Positions 1 through 6,653 of a stretch of DNA of 64,000 nt are shown piece after piece (within the stretch, counting starts at the first letter, position 1; every line of letters starts with the position of its first letter). Source of the DNA: SHLQ01 sp964517125 (GTDB lineage Bacteria; Actinomycetota; Acidimicrobiia; Acidimicrobiales; SHLQ01); contig CAZFBD010000006.1 in NCBI GenBank assembly GCA_964517125.1, forward strand, positions 39,590-103,589, in the 5' to 3' direction. The notes under the pieces were generated by a model. The model made no database searches. It was given only the letters and a program-made list of their open reading frames with translations, and had not been told where the DNA came from. Both the position numbers and the translations under genes were made by a program.

Positions 1-153
1 GAATCCGCTCGCCTCGCCCGGCTCAAGCTAGAGCTACAAGCCGAGCATCGCTCATCATGGGGCATGTCGGATCGCCCGGCTACCTTCCTAGAGAAACGTC
101 TAGCGAGGACGCTCGGGACGAAGGCGAAACGAGAGATCGGGACGGTTAGGTAA
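1..153 (+). CDS. C-terminal fragment of an unknown protein (truncated by window edge)
   Basis: Frame 1 is open from the first base to a TAA at 151-153 and gives the last 50 residues of a protein that starts upstream. The piece is charged and likely helical, rich in Arg, Leu and Lys. No domain can be named. The next gene starts 43 bases downstream from its own promoter, so this is probably the end of a transcript. Confidence 0.55.
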   Translation, partial: ESARLARLKLELQAEHRSSWGMSDRPATFLEKRLARTLGTKAKREIGTVR

Positions 154-154
154 T

Positions 155-189
155 TAGGGGTTGACGTAATACCTATCTACCCTTAAGCT
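155..189 (+). promoter_or_regulatory. Phage promoter with TAGGGG element, leaderless
   Basis: TAGGGG is followed directly by TTGACG (-35, 161-166), a 17-base spacer and TAAGCT (-10, 184-189). The ATG of the next gene lies 7 bases after the -10 box, at the expected transcription start, so the mRNA should be leaderless. Confidence 0.75.
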
Positions 190-195
190 TGAACC

Positions 196-558
196 ATGAC
201 CAACCGAGCAACCCCGAAGATCACCTACTCGCCAAACGAACTCGTCGGCTTCGATATCCTCGCCGACGGCGTCAAAGTCGGTAACTGCTACAAAGCTCAG
301 CGAGGCCCGAAGTGGTTTGTCCGGACGGGCGGCGGACCGGTAACCCGAGTCGGCTCACGAAGCCGGGCCGGGAACCTTCTCCTCGAACGTCTTACCGACG
401 CCATCACCGAGGTTGCCCCTTACCACGAGCAGGCTCGACTTATCGTCGAGGATCCGGTTCGAAAGCTCATGTTCTCCCGTCTCGCCGAGATGGGTCACGT
501 CAAGGCCGATCTCGTCGGCGGCGAAGTTCTCCACGTTTGGACGGAGGTCCAGAAATGA
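196..558 (+). CDS. Hypothetical protein, 120 aa
   Basis: Not recognised. It is a soluble, mixed alpha/beta protein without Cys clusters or membrane segments. The ATG sits at the predicted transcription start of the promoter at 155-189, which supports this start without a ribosome binding site. Its stop overlaps the ATG of the next gene (ATGA), so the two are translationally coupled. Confidence 0.75.
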   Translation: MTNRATPKITYSPNELVGFDILADGVKVGNCYKAQRGPKWFVRTGGGPVTRVGSRSRAGNLLLERLTDAITEVAPYHEQARLIVEDPVRKLMFSRLAEMGHVKADLVGGEVLHVWTEVQK

Positions 559-794
559 CCCTTGTGAATTGCTACCACACGACCGTTACCGGAGCCGATG
601 AGAACGGCGAGAAGTTCCAGTACGTCATGGGCGGCTGGAGCGTTAGCAAGAGCGATGCTCTTATCCGTATCGGTGAACACGCCAAGTCCGAGGGTCTCGT
701 CTCTTGGAAGTTCTCCGACACGACCGTTGCCGCTTCCAACGAGCCCGCGGAGTTGCTCGGGAATACGATCACCTACTCGGGCGGCCCGGCTTAG
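555..794 (+). CDS. Hypothetical protein, 79 aa
   Basis: Not recognised. The ATG overlaps the stop of the upstream gene by four bases (ATGA), typical of coupled phage genes. The short soluble protein contains a central segment with alternating hydrophobic residues. It is the last gene of the two-gene unit that starts at 196; a hairpin and a small tandem repeat follow. Confidence 0.7.
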   Translation: MTLVNCYHTTVTGADENGEKFQYVMGGWSVSKSDALIRIGEHAKSEGLVSWKFSDTTVAASNEPAELLGNTITYSGGPA

Positions 795-856
795 TCATCA
801 CCCCGATAGGTCGGATCTGTAGTAGAATTGGGTATCGAGGTCCTCCCCTTCGGGGA

Positions 857-889
857 CCTCCCTAACCTCCCTAACCTCCCTAACCTCCC
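857..889 (+). repeat. Tandem repeat of CCTCCCTAA, 3.7 copies
   Basis: The 9-mer CCTCCCTAA occurs at 857-865, 866-874 and 875-883, followed by a partial copy at 884-889. It lies just after a hairpin with a TTCG loop (GGTCC..CCCC TTCG GGGACC, about 838-858) and just before the ribosome binding site of the 907 gene, so it is in that gene's leader. The complement is GGGAGG-rich and could affect initiation. Function unknown. Confidence 0.7.
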
Positions 890-906
890 GACCCGAAGGA
901 ATCAAT

Positions 907-1344
907 TTGAAGACCTCAACTATTGTCGAGCTTCTCCTTGCGTTTACCCTGGCGATGTTGGCCCTCCTCTACTTCGTGGGTCGCTCCGAAGAACTAGGCG
1001 CAGAGGAAGAGTCCCTTACCGTCTCGACGCTCCCGGCGACGACAACTACCGAGCCGAAGGAGTTCCCCTTCGAGGTCTCCGGTGAGTGTGTCTTTAACGA
1101 GCTTCTCTCGATGTGGCAATTCGAGGGAGACGTTACGAACTCCTCCGACGAAGCCCTAGACATAATCGTCTTGCTCGATATGGGTATCGATGAACCCTCC
1201 GACCTTCCGTCCTTGACGGTCGTGCGGGAGGTACCGGCCGGAGCCACGGTCGACTTTACGCTTAGCGACTTCGCTCGCGACGCCGGAGAGTCCGCCGACG
1301 CTGGCGTATGCGAGAACCCGAGAGCGAAGAAGATCGGTAACTAG
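907..1344 (+). CDS. Membrane-anchored or secreted hypothetical protein, 145 aa
   Basis: A TTG start is preceded by GAAGGA at a good distance. Residues 5-24 form a hydrophobic helix (signal peptide or anchor), followed by an acidic, Thr-rich linker (about 32-50). The C-terminal domain has two Cys residues that could form a disulfide and reads like a small extracytoplasmic beta domain. Architecture resembles the genes at 37909 and 55580. Function unknown. Confidence 0.65.
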   Translation: MKTSTIVELLLAFTLAMLALLYFVGRSEELGAEEESLTVSTLPATTTTEPKEFPFEVSGECVFNELLSMWQFEGDVTNSSDEALDIIVLLDMGIDEPSDLPSLTVVREVPAGATVDFTLSDFARDAGESADAGVCENPRAKKIGN

Positions 1345-1376
1345 GGGTTGACTTATCTAAGGGCTGGGATCATGCT
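1342..1376 (+). promoter_or_regulatory. Phage promoter with TAGGGG element, leaderless
   Basis: TAGGGG abuts TTGACT (1348-1353); 17 bases later comes CATGCT (1371-1376). The next ATG at 1383 is 7 bases after the -10 box, so the transcript should be leaderless. Confidence 0.65.
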
Positions 1377-1382
1377 TGAGGT

Positions 1383-1562
1383 ATGACTATTGCTCAAGGA
1401 TGGGCCAAGGCCCGGACCGGTAAGGAACTATCCGAAGCAGAAGCTATCCAAGTCTGCATCGAAGCCCTGGAGACCGAGATCGAGGCGACCGCTTTCCCGG
1501 TCGATGAATCATGGGCTCCAGTAGGAATCGAGAACCTCCGGGCTCGGCTCAACGATTCATAG
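1383..1562 (+). CDS. Small hypothetical protein, 59 aa
   Basis: A short acidic, helical protein with Trp at residues 7 and 44 and an EALETEIEA-type helix. It is not recognised. The start is set by the promoter at 1342-1376, whose predicted start site coincides with the ATG; no Shine-Dalgarno is present. A strong hairpin follows at 1671-1717. Confidence 0.7.
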   Translation: MTIAQGWAKARTGKELSEAEAIQVCIEALETEIEATAFPVDESWAPVGIENLRARLNDS

Positions 1563-1670
1563 AACGGAGCTAGACGTAAACTCCCGTTACGCCTAGTCTC
1601 GTAGAAGGAGGAATCGCTACCGGCCGGAGCCTGGCCCCTTGGCTCGCTCCGGTCCGCTGCTCACCTCCGA

Positions 1671-1717
1671 AGAAGAGGACCGGTTTGGACATGGATCTCC
1701 TTGGCCGGTCCTCTTCT
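1671..1717 (+). terminator. Hairpin terminator
   Basis: AGAAGAGGACCGG (1671-1683) is the perfect inverse of CCGGTCCTCTTCT (1705-1717), a 13-bp stem followed by CGCG. There is no long T tract. It ends the 1383 transcript; a second GC-rich hairpin lies at about 1622-1652. Confidence 0.75.
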
Positions 1718-1751
1718 CGCGTCTCGGGATAAATCTTAGGGAATTACTAAA

Positions 1752-1786
1752 TAGGGGTTGACGTATAGACCAAGCGGGCTTATCGT
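1752..1786 (+). promoter_or_regulatory. Phage promoter with TAGGGG element, leaderless
   Basis: AT-rich upstream sequence ending in AAATAGGGG, TTGACG at 1758-1763, 17-base spacer, TATCGT at 1781-1786, ATG at 1794. Confidence 0.7.
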
Positions 1787-1793
1787 TGTCTTC

Positions 1794-2000
1794 ATGAACA
1801 AAGAGCAGGCAATCAAGGCCAGCAAGATCAAACCAGGAATGACCGTCCAGGTAGACCGGTTCGCTTCGAACCCACTAGCCGGAACCTTTCAAGAGATCGC
1901 CACCATCGAGCGGAACGGGCCAAGCGTTATGGCTTTCACGGTCAAGTCCAACGGCTCAACGATCGTCTTCAACTGTTCCGACGACGTTCCGTTTCGGTAA
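1794..2000 (+). CDS. Small hypothetical protein, 68 aa
   Basis: A longer open frame reaches back to a TTG at 1758, but that TTG is the -35 box of the promoter. The ATG at 1794 lies 8 bases after the -10 box and is the likely start. The protein is a small, probably beta-rich domain with the segment KPGMTVQVDR. Function unknown. Confidence 0.7.
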   Translation: MNKEQAIKASKIKPGMTVQVDRFASNPLAGTFQEIATIERNGPSVMAFTVKSNGSTIVFNCSDDVPFR

Positions 2001-2028
2001 CCCGACCCAAGCCCTAGGAGGCTCCGCA

Positions 2029-2283
2029 ATGACCATCTCGATCGACATCTCCAATACCGTTGGCCAAGGCAGCGCTATCGGCGCTAACGGCTCTCCGGTC
2101 TTCGAGGTCGAGGTAGTTCATCCGACCCGAGCCTGCAAGGACGTCGAGCGGCACGGAGTCTTCCTCGGGTTCGGGAAGGTCGTCTCGGGCGGTCCCGTCA
2201 ACGGCTACGAAGTTGGCTTCAAATTCGAGTCGATTCAAGGCGAGCCGTCCGAAGGCATCGAGCCGTGCGACCTTTGCTTCTGA
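2029..2283 (+). CDS. Small hypothetical protein, 84 aa
   Basis: The ATG is preceded by AGGAGG at 2017-2022, one of the better ribosome binding sites in the window. The protein looks beta-rich and ends in a C-x-x-C pair (residues 80 and 83). Not recognised. It lies in one transcript with the genes at 1794 and 2300. Confidence 0.7.
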   Translation: MTISIDISNTVGQGSAIGANGSPVFEVEVVHPTRACKDVERHGVFLGFGKVVSGGPVNGYEVGFKFESIQGEPSEGIEPCDLCF

Positions 2284-2299
2284 GCTAGACTCGTGGCCG

Positions 2300-2728
2300 A
2301 TGCAATCCAGCAAGGCGAAGAAGAAGTCCGAGGATCGCGCTAGAGACATCGAGTGGATAACGGTCCGGCTAGTCCCGGCTTCTCGCTGGCCCGAGATCGC
2401 CGACTACGTACCGGAGGAGCATCGGTCCGATCGGCTAGTTGTCCCGGCCGAAGCGTGGTACCCGAGCTGCGACTCCCATCCAGGTGATAGGTCGGCTTGC
2501 CTCGCCGCCTTCTGGATTCCCTGCGAGCAACCCGGCCGATCGATGGATCGCCATACGTGGCGACCTCACGAGGACGGATGCGACGTTTGCGCCGAATTCA
2601 TAGCGGCTCAACCTCACGAGTTCGGCTCGTGGCCGGAAGAGGACTGGAACAACCTCCCGTCCTTGGAGTTCGGCTCGTGGTTCGGGCCGGTAGCTCCCAA
2701 TCCTAAAGAATTGCTAAATAGGGGTTGA
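2300..2728 (+). CDS. Hypothetical protein, 142 aa
   Basis: The ATG at 2300 is preferred over in-frame starts inside the previous gene. The protein is rich in Trp and has several Cys and His residues, including a GCDVCAEF segment that may bind metal. The TGA stop at 2726-2728 is embedded in the -35 box of the next promoter. Function unknown. Confidence 0.65.
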   Translation: MQSSKAKKKSEDRARDIEWITVRLVPASRWPEIADYVPEEHRSDRLVVPAEAWYPSCDSHPGDRSACLAAFWIPCEQPGRSMDRHTWRPHEDGCDVCAEFIAAQPHEFGSWPEEDWNNLPSLEFGSWFGPVAPNPKELLNRG

Positions 2729-2753
2729 CGTAATGCCCAACCTTCTATAGGGT
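2719..2753 (+). promoter_or_regulatory. Phage promoter with TAGGGG element, leaderless
   Basis: AAATAGGGG, TTGACG (2725-2730), 17 bases, TAGGGT (2748-2753), ATG at 2760. Confidence 0.7.
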
Positions 2754-2759
2754 TGAGGT

Positions 2760-2957
2760 ATGAAGACGTACGGAGAACTCGCTAAGTCGGACACCTTCCT
2801 GGTATTCGACATCGCAAGCGGAACCAACATTGCGACCAAGGTGACGGCCGCTCTCCACGCCGAAGGAATCGTGAACCTCGCGGTTCAGTTCCCAGGCAGG
2901 GAAGGGGCAACGTTCCTCGGAAGGTTCCCGGCCGATCGAGAGATCAAGACCTACTAG
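2760..2957 (+). CDS. Small hypothetical protein, 65 aa
   Basis: The start is fixed by the leaderless promoter at 2719-2753. It is a small soluble protein with no recognisable domain. The transcript probably continues into the folded region at 2986-3170, so the gene may head a transcript that also carries a structured RNA. Confidence 0.65.
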   Translation: MKTYGELAKSDTFLVFDIASGTNIATKVTAALHAEGIVNLAVQFPGREGATFLGRFPADREIKTY

Positions 2958-2985
2958 GGGAGATACGAAAGCCAACTGAATAGGA

Positions 2986-3170
2986 ATCGAGCAGCTAGCC
3001 GAGAGCTGGTAGCGCGGGCTCCGAACCTTCGTCGAGAAGGGGACCGTTAGAAGCGGCTGGGATAAGAACCCCAGGGACACGGTAGGACTGGCCTCAATGC
3101 GAGGGCGCTAACCCCAAGCGAATCGACTGGACACGAGAGACGGATTCGGGCTCTCGGCTAGCTTCTCGAA
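2986..3170 (+). ncRNA. Candidate structured RNA of about 185 nt
   Basis: A perfect 14-bp helix, AGCTAGCCGAGAGC (2993-3006) with GCTCTCGGCTAGCT (3150-3163), encloses the region and is extended by TCGAG/CTCGA outside. Inside are TAGCGC with GCGCTA (about 3010-3015 and 3107-3112), a hairpin CCTT-CGTCGAG-AAGG and a hairpin CTGGG-ATAAGAAC-CCCAG. No gene fits here. The D-arm-like CTGGTAGCGC at 3006-3015 gave no complete tRNA. RNA class unknown; the outer helix could also act as a terminator. Confidence 0.5.
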
Positions 3171-3182
3171 TAAATTCCTAAA

Positions 3183-3217
3183 TAGGGGTTGACGTAATGC
3201 CGAGGGCTAGGCATACT
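3183..3217 (+). promoter_or_regulatory. Phage promoter with TAGGGG element, leaderless
   Basis: AAATAGGGG, TTGACG (3189-3194), 17 bases, CATACT (3212-3217), ATG at 3225. Confidence 0.7.
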
Positions 3218-3224
3218 TGTATAC

Positions 3225-3452
3225 ATGAACGACATCAAAGAAATTGGAACCATCCTCTGGATCGACCTCTCGACTGTGAATGAAATCTCAGTCGGCCACG
3301 ACTTCGAAGAAGGCGACTTCTGGGTAGTCGTCGACGGAACTTTCATCGACGTAGACGACTCGGTCGCCGCCGAGATCTTCGCCGGTATGGAGCTGCTCGA
3401 AGCGTACCGAGCCGAAGAGGGCGACGTCGTAGAGCTTTCCTACTCCCTCTAA
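3225..3452 (+). CDS. Small acidic hypothetical protein, 75 aa
   Basis: Leaderless start at the promoter at 3183-3217. The protein is strongly acidic, with alternating hydrophobic residues that suggest a small beta domain. Not recognised. It is followed after 15 bases by a terminator hairpin, so it is a single-gene transcript. Confidence 0.7.
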   Translation: MNDIKEIGTILWIDLSTVNEISVGHDFEEGDFWVVVDGTFIDVDDSVAAEIFAGMELLEAYRAEEGDVVELSYSL

Positions 3453-3467
3453 ATCTCCCCCCAACGC

Positions 3468-3507
3468 AAGAAGCCCGTCTAGTCGCTACAGACCGGACGG
3501 GCTTCTT
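3468..3507 (+). terminator. Hairpin terminator
   Basis: AAGAAGCCCGTC (3468-3479) pairs perfectly with GACGGGCTTCTT (3496-3507). CGCGC follows instead of a T tract. Confidence 0.8.
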
Positions 3508-3525
3508 CGCGCTTAGGATTCGGTT

Positions 3526-3690
3526 ATGGGATGCGTCAACGGAAGCGACTGCAAGGCCGTCGATCGAGACGGACCCCTTACCCCTGACGGCCTCTGTAGC
3601 GTTTGCGTAGCTCGGCTCCCGGTGGACCCTTCGGTGCTCGCCTCCGCCGAGATTGAGATAGGCCAGCTACTCGACGAGCTAGGGCTTTAG
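3526..3690 (+). CDS. Cys-rich mini-protein, 54 aa (possible zinc knuckle)
   Basis: Cys residues at 3, 9, 24 and 27 (the last two as C-x-x-C) suggest a small metal-binding fold. TAGGAT at 3514-3519 lies 6 bases before the ATG, consistent with a leaderless start, though no good -35 box is visible. The stop overlaps the end of the minus-strand gene at 3687-4124. Function unknown. Confidence 0.55.
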   Translation: MGCVNGSDCKAVDRDGPLTPDGLCSVCVARLPVDPSVLASAEIEIGQLLDELGL

Positions 3691-4124
3691 GTCGAGAGGT
3701 TCGCCGCGTGACGATGAAGCGTTTGGAGCCCGTTAAGGACGGCCTCTAGAGCGTTGACGGCGTCCCTCTTCGAGCGAAATAGCTGGAGACTGATTTGCCA
3801 CGAGAGGTAGAGATCCGAAGCTTCCAGGTCGGCGACGGCCTTGCGGCTCGACTCGGTATGGCGGATCGCCGGAGGATCTCCTTCTCCCGGCTCGACGACG
3901 GCGAAGGTCGAGAGGAAGGCCGTAGCGTGGGCTTTCTTGTAGTCGTTGTCCGCCTCAGCGGTCGCCCTCGCTAGAGGTTCTAGCTCCTTGATCTCCTTAC
4001 GAAGATCTCGGGCGACGCTAGCGATCCAGCCAGACAAGACCGTCGGATTCGAAAGGTGCTGGCTTAGATCTTCGTCGACGTTGAGTTGGTCGAGTACGGC
4101 GGCCGTAGCTCCGCTACTGGTCAT
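3687..4124 (-). CDS. Helical phage protein, 145 aa, unknown function
   Basis: Nearly all-helical, with long amphipathic stretches and few turns. Proteins of this type are common in Gram-positive phages near recombination genes, but no firm function can be assigned. On the minus strand the start has AGGAG about 7 bases upstream. It is the last gene of the minus-strand block 3687-5869 and ends tail to tail with the mini-protein at 3526. Confidence 0.65.
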   Translation of the reverse strand: MTSSGATAAVLDQLNVDEDLSQHLSNPTVLSGWIASVARDLRKEIKELEPLARATAEADNDYKKAHATAFLSTFAVVEPGEGDPPAIRHTESSRKAVADLEASDLYLSWQISLQLFRSKRDAVNALEAVLNGLQTLHRHAANLST

Positions 4125-4144
4125 GGTTTCTCCTATCGGGAAGG

Positions 4145-4266
4145 TTCGATTCTTTGAACGGGCAATTGCCTCGCTTGCATCCTCCGAACCCGGCCGGACG
4201 GCAAGCCGAGCAGCGGGGATGCGAGCAGCTGATGCAAGTCCCTTGAGCGCCCGTTACTCGGGCGAG
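4145..4266. other. Folded intergenic region between two minus-strand genes
   Basis: CTTGCATC (4174-4181) is the perfect inverse of GATGCAAG (4231-4238), CGCCCG-TTACT-CGGGCG forms a hairpin at 4248-4264, and CCGGCCGG is palindromic. A T-arm-like GGTTCGATTC lies at 4143-4152 on the plus strand, but no matching acceptor or D-arm was found. It could be a processed leader or a small RNA; which strand is used is unclear. Confidence 0.35.
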
Positions 4267-4279
4267 GGATATGGCGGCG

Positions 4280-4858
4280 CTAGTCGAGTTCATCAGGCCC
4301 CTTAGCTTTCTCGACGACGGCTCCTCTTAGCTGGAGGATCGATAGCTCCGGAGCGCCAGTCGTACCCTCTTCCTCGGAACCGAAGAACTCGGTTTCAGCG
4401 CTCGGCGGCTCCTCGACCTCTTCGGGCTCGTCGTCGTCCGGGATGAACATCTTGAAGAGAGCTACCAAGACGCTAACGAGGAGACCCCAAACGTTAAGGG
4501 AGAGCGAGGTAAGAAGGTCGACGAATCGCCACTCCCACGGGAACGCTCCGATCGTCCAGCCGAAGACGAAGAAGCTAATCCACTGACCGACGCATAGCGG
4601 GCAAGTCCAAAGGCGGTGGAGCCAGTGGGCGAAGAGCTGGAGGCCATACGGGTAGTAGCGGAAGTCGCTCGCTTGCTCGACGTCCTCGCCGGGACGAAAC
4701 CCTAGCTGTAGCGAGTCGATGATATTCGAAAGCCAGCGCTCGACGGGAGCGTGAATCGCGTCGAGTACCGACTCACAAACGAAGTACCGGGCTCCGGCGA
4801 AGATGCCGAGAGAGAGTACCAACCACTCGAAAGGTTCTAGGGCTAGGTCAAGATTCAA
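4280..4858 (-). CDS. DUF1360-like membrane protein, 192 aa
   Basis: The segment TCPLCVGQWISFF (C-P-x-C-x-G-x-W) is the hallmark of the DUF1360 family of small phage and bacterial membrane proteins. Hydrophobic helices lie near residues 10-28, 90-108 and 118-138, followed by a long acidic tail that is probably cytoplasmic. The role of the family is unknown. Its start overlaps the end of the next minus-strand gene upstream, so the two are coupled. Confidence 0.7.
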   Translation of the reverse strand: MNLDLALEPFEWLVLSLGIFAGARYFVCESVLDAIHAPVERWLSNIIDSLQLGFRPGEDVEQASDFRYYPYGLQLFAHWLHRLWTCPLCVGQWISFFVFGWTIGAFPWEWRFVDLLTSLSLNVWGLLVSVLVALFKMFIPDDDEPEEVEEPPSAETEFFGSEEEGTTGAPELSILQLRGAVVEKAKGPDELD

Positions 4859-5567
4859 TGCAATCCAATTCTGCTAGTTGGGTTAGATGGTCGAGGTCGG
4901 AACGTCTCATCACGGCGAGCTTTACGTCGGACCCTTCTCCTTCGCCCCAAGATAGAGCGAGAGCGGCCGGGCCTCCCGAGCGGTCGGCTCGGGTCGAGAC
5001 TTCGGCGAACTTGGCTTGAACCTTCTCGCCGCTCCACCACTTACGGATTACGGATAAGTCGTCGCTCATAACCGAGTACGAGGCGACCTTCCCCGGCGAG
5101 TCCTCTTTGGCGTGGTTAATCATCACGATCAGATCGTCGATCGGCACGAGAGCGATTACGTCGTCTCGCCAGACCCGAGGAGTTGCCCCTAGTACCGAAG
5201 GAAGATCGGCGAGCGGAGCCCACTTCGAAGGTACGCGAATGTAGTCGAATTGCTCGGTCTCTTCGAAGTACATCCGGCAAGTCCGAAGCTCTACGGTTAC
5301 GTCGGCTCCTCCGCCTCTCGCTCCGGAGAGGGCGACCCTTCGACCCTTGATCGACTTGGCGAAGCGAAGCTCTCGGCGGTTGGCTCGACCCTTGATCGAA
5401 GATCCCCTGCAAGCTCGACATTTGTTCTTGTCGCAATTGCGGGTATGGACCTTCCCGTCCTTCCACTTCTTCGGCTTGCCTCCCTTCATCCGAGGGAGCC
5501 CTTTCCTTCCGCAGCCACAGCCACAAGTGACGTGTTCCTTCGGCGGTTTGAGTAGTTCTCCAGCCAT
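4848..5567 (-). CDS. Zinc-binding, Hjc/PD-(D/E)XK nuclease-like protein, 239 aa
   Basis: The ATG at 5567 is preferred because GGAAGGAT lies 7 bases upstream. The N-terminal third has CGCGCG and C-x4-C-x2-C groups (about residues 18-55) suggesting a zinc ribbon. It is followed by ELRFAKSIKGRRVALSGARGGGADV, quoted here in parts: RRVALSGARG then GGADV. This resembles the E..R..SGA..G.DV pattern of Holliday-junction resolvase-like PD-(D/E)XK nucleases. The expected E-x-K after the Asp reads E-L-R, so the active site may be altered. The C-terminal half (WWSGEKVQAKF) is unassigned. Confidence 0.5.
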   Translation of the reverse strand: MAGELLKPPKEHVTCGCGCGRKGLPRMKGGKPKKWKDGKVHTRNCDKNKCRACRGSSIKGRANRRELRFAKSIKGRRVALSGARGGGADVTVELRTCRMYFEETEQFDYIRVPSKWAPLADLPSVLGATPRVWRDDVIALVPIDDLIVMINHAKEDSPGKVASYSVMSDDLSVIRKWWSGEKVQAKFAEVSTRADRSGGPAALALSWGEGEGSDVKLAVMRRSDLDHLTQLAELDCIES

Positions 5568-5569
5568 AG

Positions 5570-5860
5570 CTAAATCCTTCCGGGATTGAATTGTGCGACG
5601 GTCTTCCAAGCGTCTTCGGGCGGCATGACTTCGTTCCCCCACTGAATGCAAAGCGTCTTAGCTTCGAGTTCAGGAATCCAATACGGCGCTCGGGAGTGGG
5701 GCTCTACGAGCGGGAACTTTGGGCTCTCTCGAAAGGCGACTTGGGAGAGGTACGTCTCGCTGCACCAACGCCTCCAGGTCTCGTCCGGTATCACGGCTCC
5801 GTTTGCTCGCAGATGCTTGAGTAGTTGAGCGGCCTTGATAGCGACTATTCGTTGAGTCAT
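5570..5860 (-). CDS. Hypothetical protein, about 96 aa
   Basis: The likely start is the ATG at 5860, 7 bases after a TAAGGT box on the minus strand (leaderless); a GTG at 5869 in the same frame is the alternative. The protein has a helical N-terminus and Trp/Pro-rich C-terminal half. It is the first gene of the minus-strand block and is divergent from the hypermodification operon. Function unknown. Confidence 0.6.
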   Translation of the reverse strand: MTQRIVAIKAAQLLKHLRANGAVIPDETWRRWCSETYLSQVAFRESPKFPLVEPHSRAPYWIPELEAKTLCIQWGNEVMPPEDAWKTVAQFNPGRI

Positions 5861-5869
5861 CGGGGCCAC

Positions 5870-5963
5870 CTTACTACATAACCCCTGAAACCCCCACCCT
5901 ATACAGATCGTCCGGAGCCGCTGATAACATCGAAGTCCTTCCCTTAGCTAGAAAGGTCCTACA
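5870..5963. promoter_or_regulatory. Divergent regulatory region before the hypermodification operon
   Basis: This gap separates the minus-strand block from the operon starting at 5964. It contains AACCCCTG (the inverse of CAGGGGTT, close to the shared operator core), CTATAC and GATAAC boxes. No full -35/-10 pair can be fixed by eye. GAAAGG at 5951-5956 is the ribosome binding site of the TTG at 5964. Confidence 0.4.
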
Positions 5964-6653
5964 TTGAGTGGTTGGGCGAATAGGATCGTCGGCTTTGAGC
6001 CGGAGGTAAAACCGTCGGAGTTGATCCCTCATCCGAGGAACCCAAGACTCCACGGCGATAACCAGCGGGCGGCGATGGGCGAGACGCTGGCTTCGATCGG
6101 CTGGACTACGCCGGTAATCGCCAACCAGAAGACCAACCGGATAATCGACGGCCACATGCGAGTCGAAGAGGCCGCAGCAAACGGCGAGACCGTTCCGGTT
6201 ATGTGGGTCCATCTGAATACCGAGGAAGAAGAGCACGCAGCCCTTGCGACCCTCGATCCGTTAGCGCTCATGGCTACCTTCGACGATCAGATCTTGACCG
6301 ATCTAGTCGAGATAACTGACTCGGTGCCGAGCGGAGTTAGCGACCTCCTGGCCCAGATAGCGAACTACGATCCTGTCGAAGAACTCGAAGAGATAGCCGG
6401 GAGGGTTCCCGCTCCGGTCGCCGACCTGCCGATGCCGGAGGTCGACCTAACGTCGAGAGGCTCAGAGATCTCGGTCCCGAATCCGGCCGAACGGCGCGAC
6501 GCCTGGGCTGAGGCCGGAGTGCGTTCGATTATCCTCCCCTTCGACGCCGATACCTACAAGCTAGTGGTCGAGTCCTTCGCCGAAGCTCGGGAGCGCTTGG
6601 GCGTCGACTCCAATGCCGAAGTGGTAGTGAGTCTTCTCGGCGTGGAGCAATGA
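5964..6653 (+). CDS. ParB-like nuclease/DNA-binding domain protein, 229 aa
   Basis: The N-terminal ~110 residues match the ParB/Srx fold: IPHPRNPRLHG, then a loop with IGWTTPVIAN and RIIDGHMR, the NTP-binding GHMR-type motif. The C-terminal part is acidic and variable. ParB-like domains often sit beside DNA methylases and TET/JBP enzymes in phages, where they may bring base modification to DNA. The TTG start has GAAAGG 7 bases upstream. The stop overlaps the next ATG (ATGA), so it opens a five-gene coupled operon. Confidence 0.8.
   Translation: MSGWANRIVGFEPEVKPSELIPHPRNPRLHGDNQRAAMGETLASIGWTTPVIANQKTNRIIDGHMRVEEAAANGETVPVMWVHLNTEEEEHAALATLDPLALMATFDDQILTDLVEITDSVPSGVSDLLAQIANYDPVEELEEIAGRVPAPVADLPMPEVDLTSRGSEISVPNPAERRDAWAEAGVRSIILPFDADTYKLVVESFAEARERLGVDSNAEVVVSLLGVEQ

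Noticed and set aside
1758..1793. N-terminal extension of the 1794 gene from a TTG
   Set aside because: The TTG is the -35 box, and transcription would start after it.
3000..3050. tRNA gene
   Set aside because: A D-arm-like stretch is visible, but no T-arm with TTCRA and no acceptor pair could be found.
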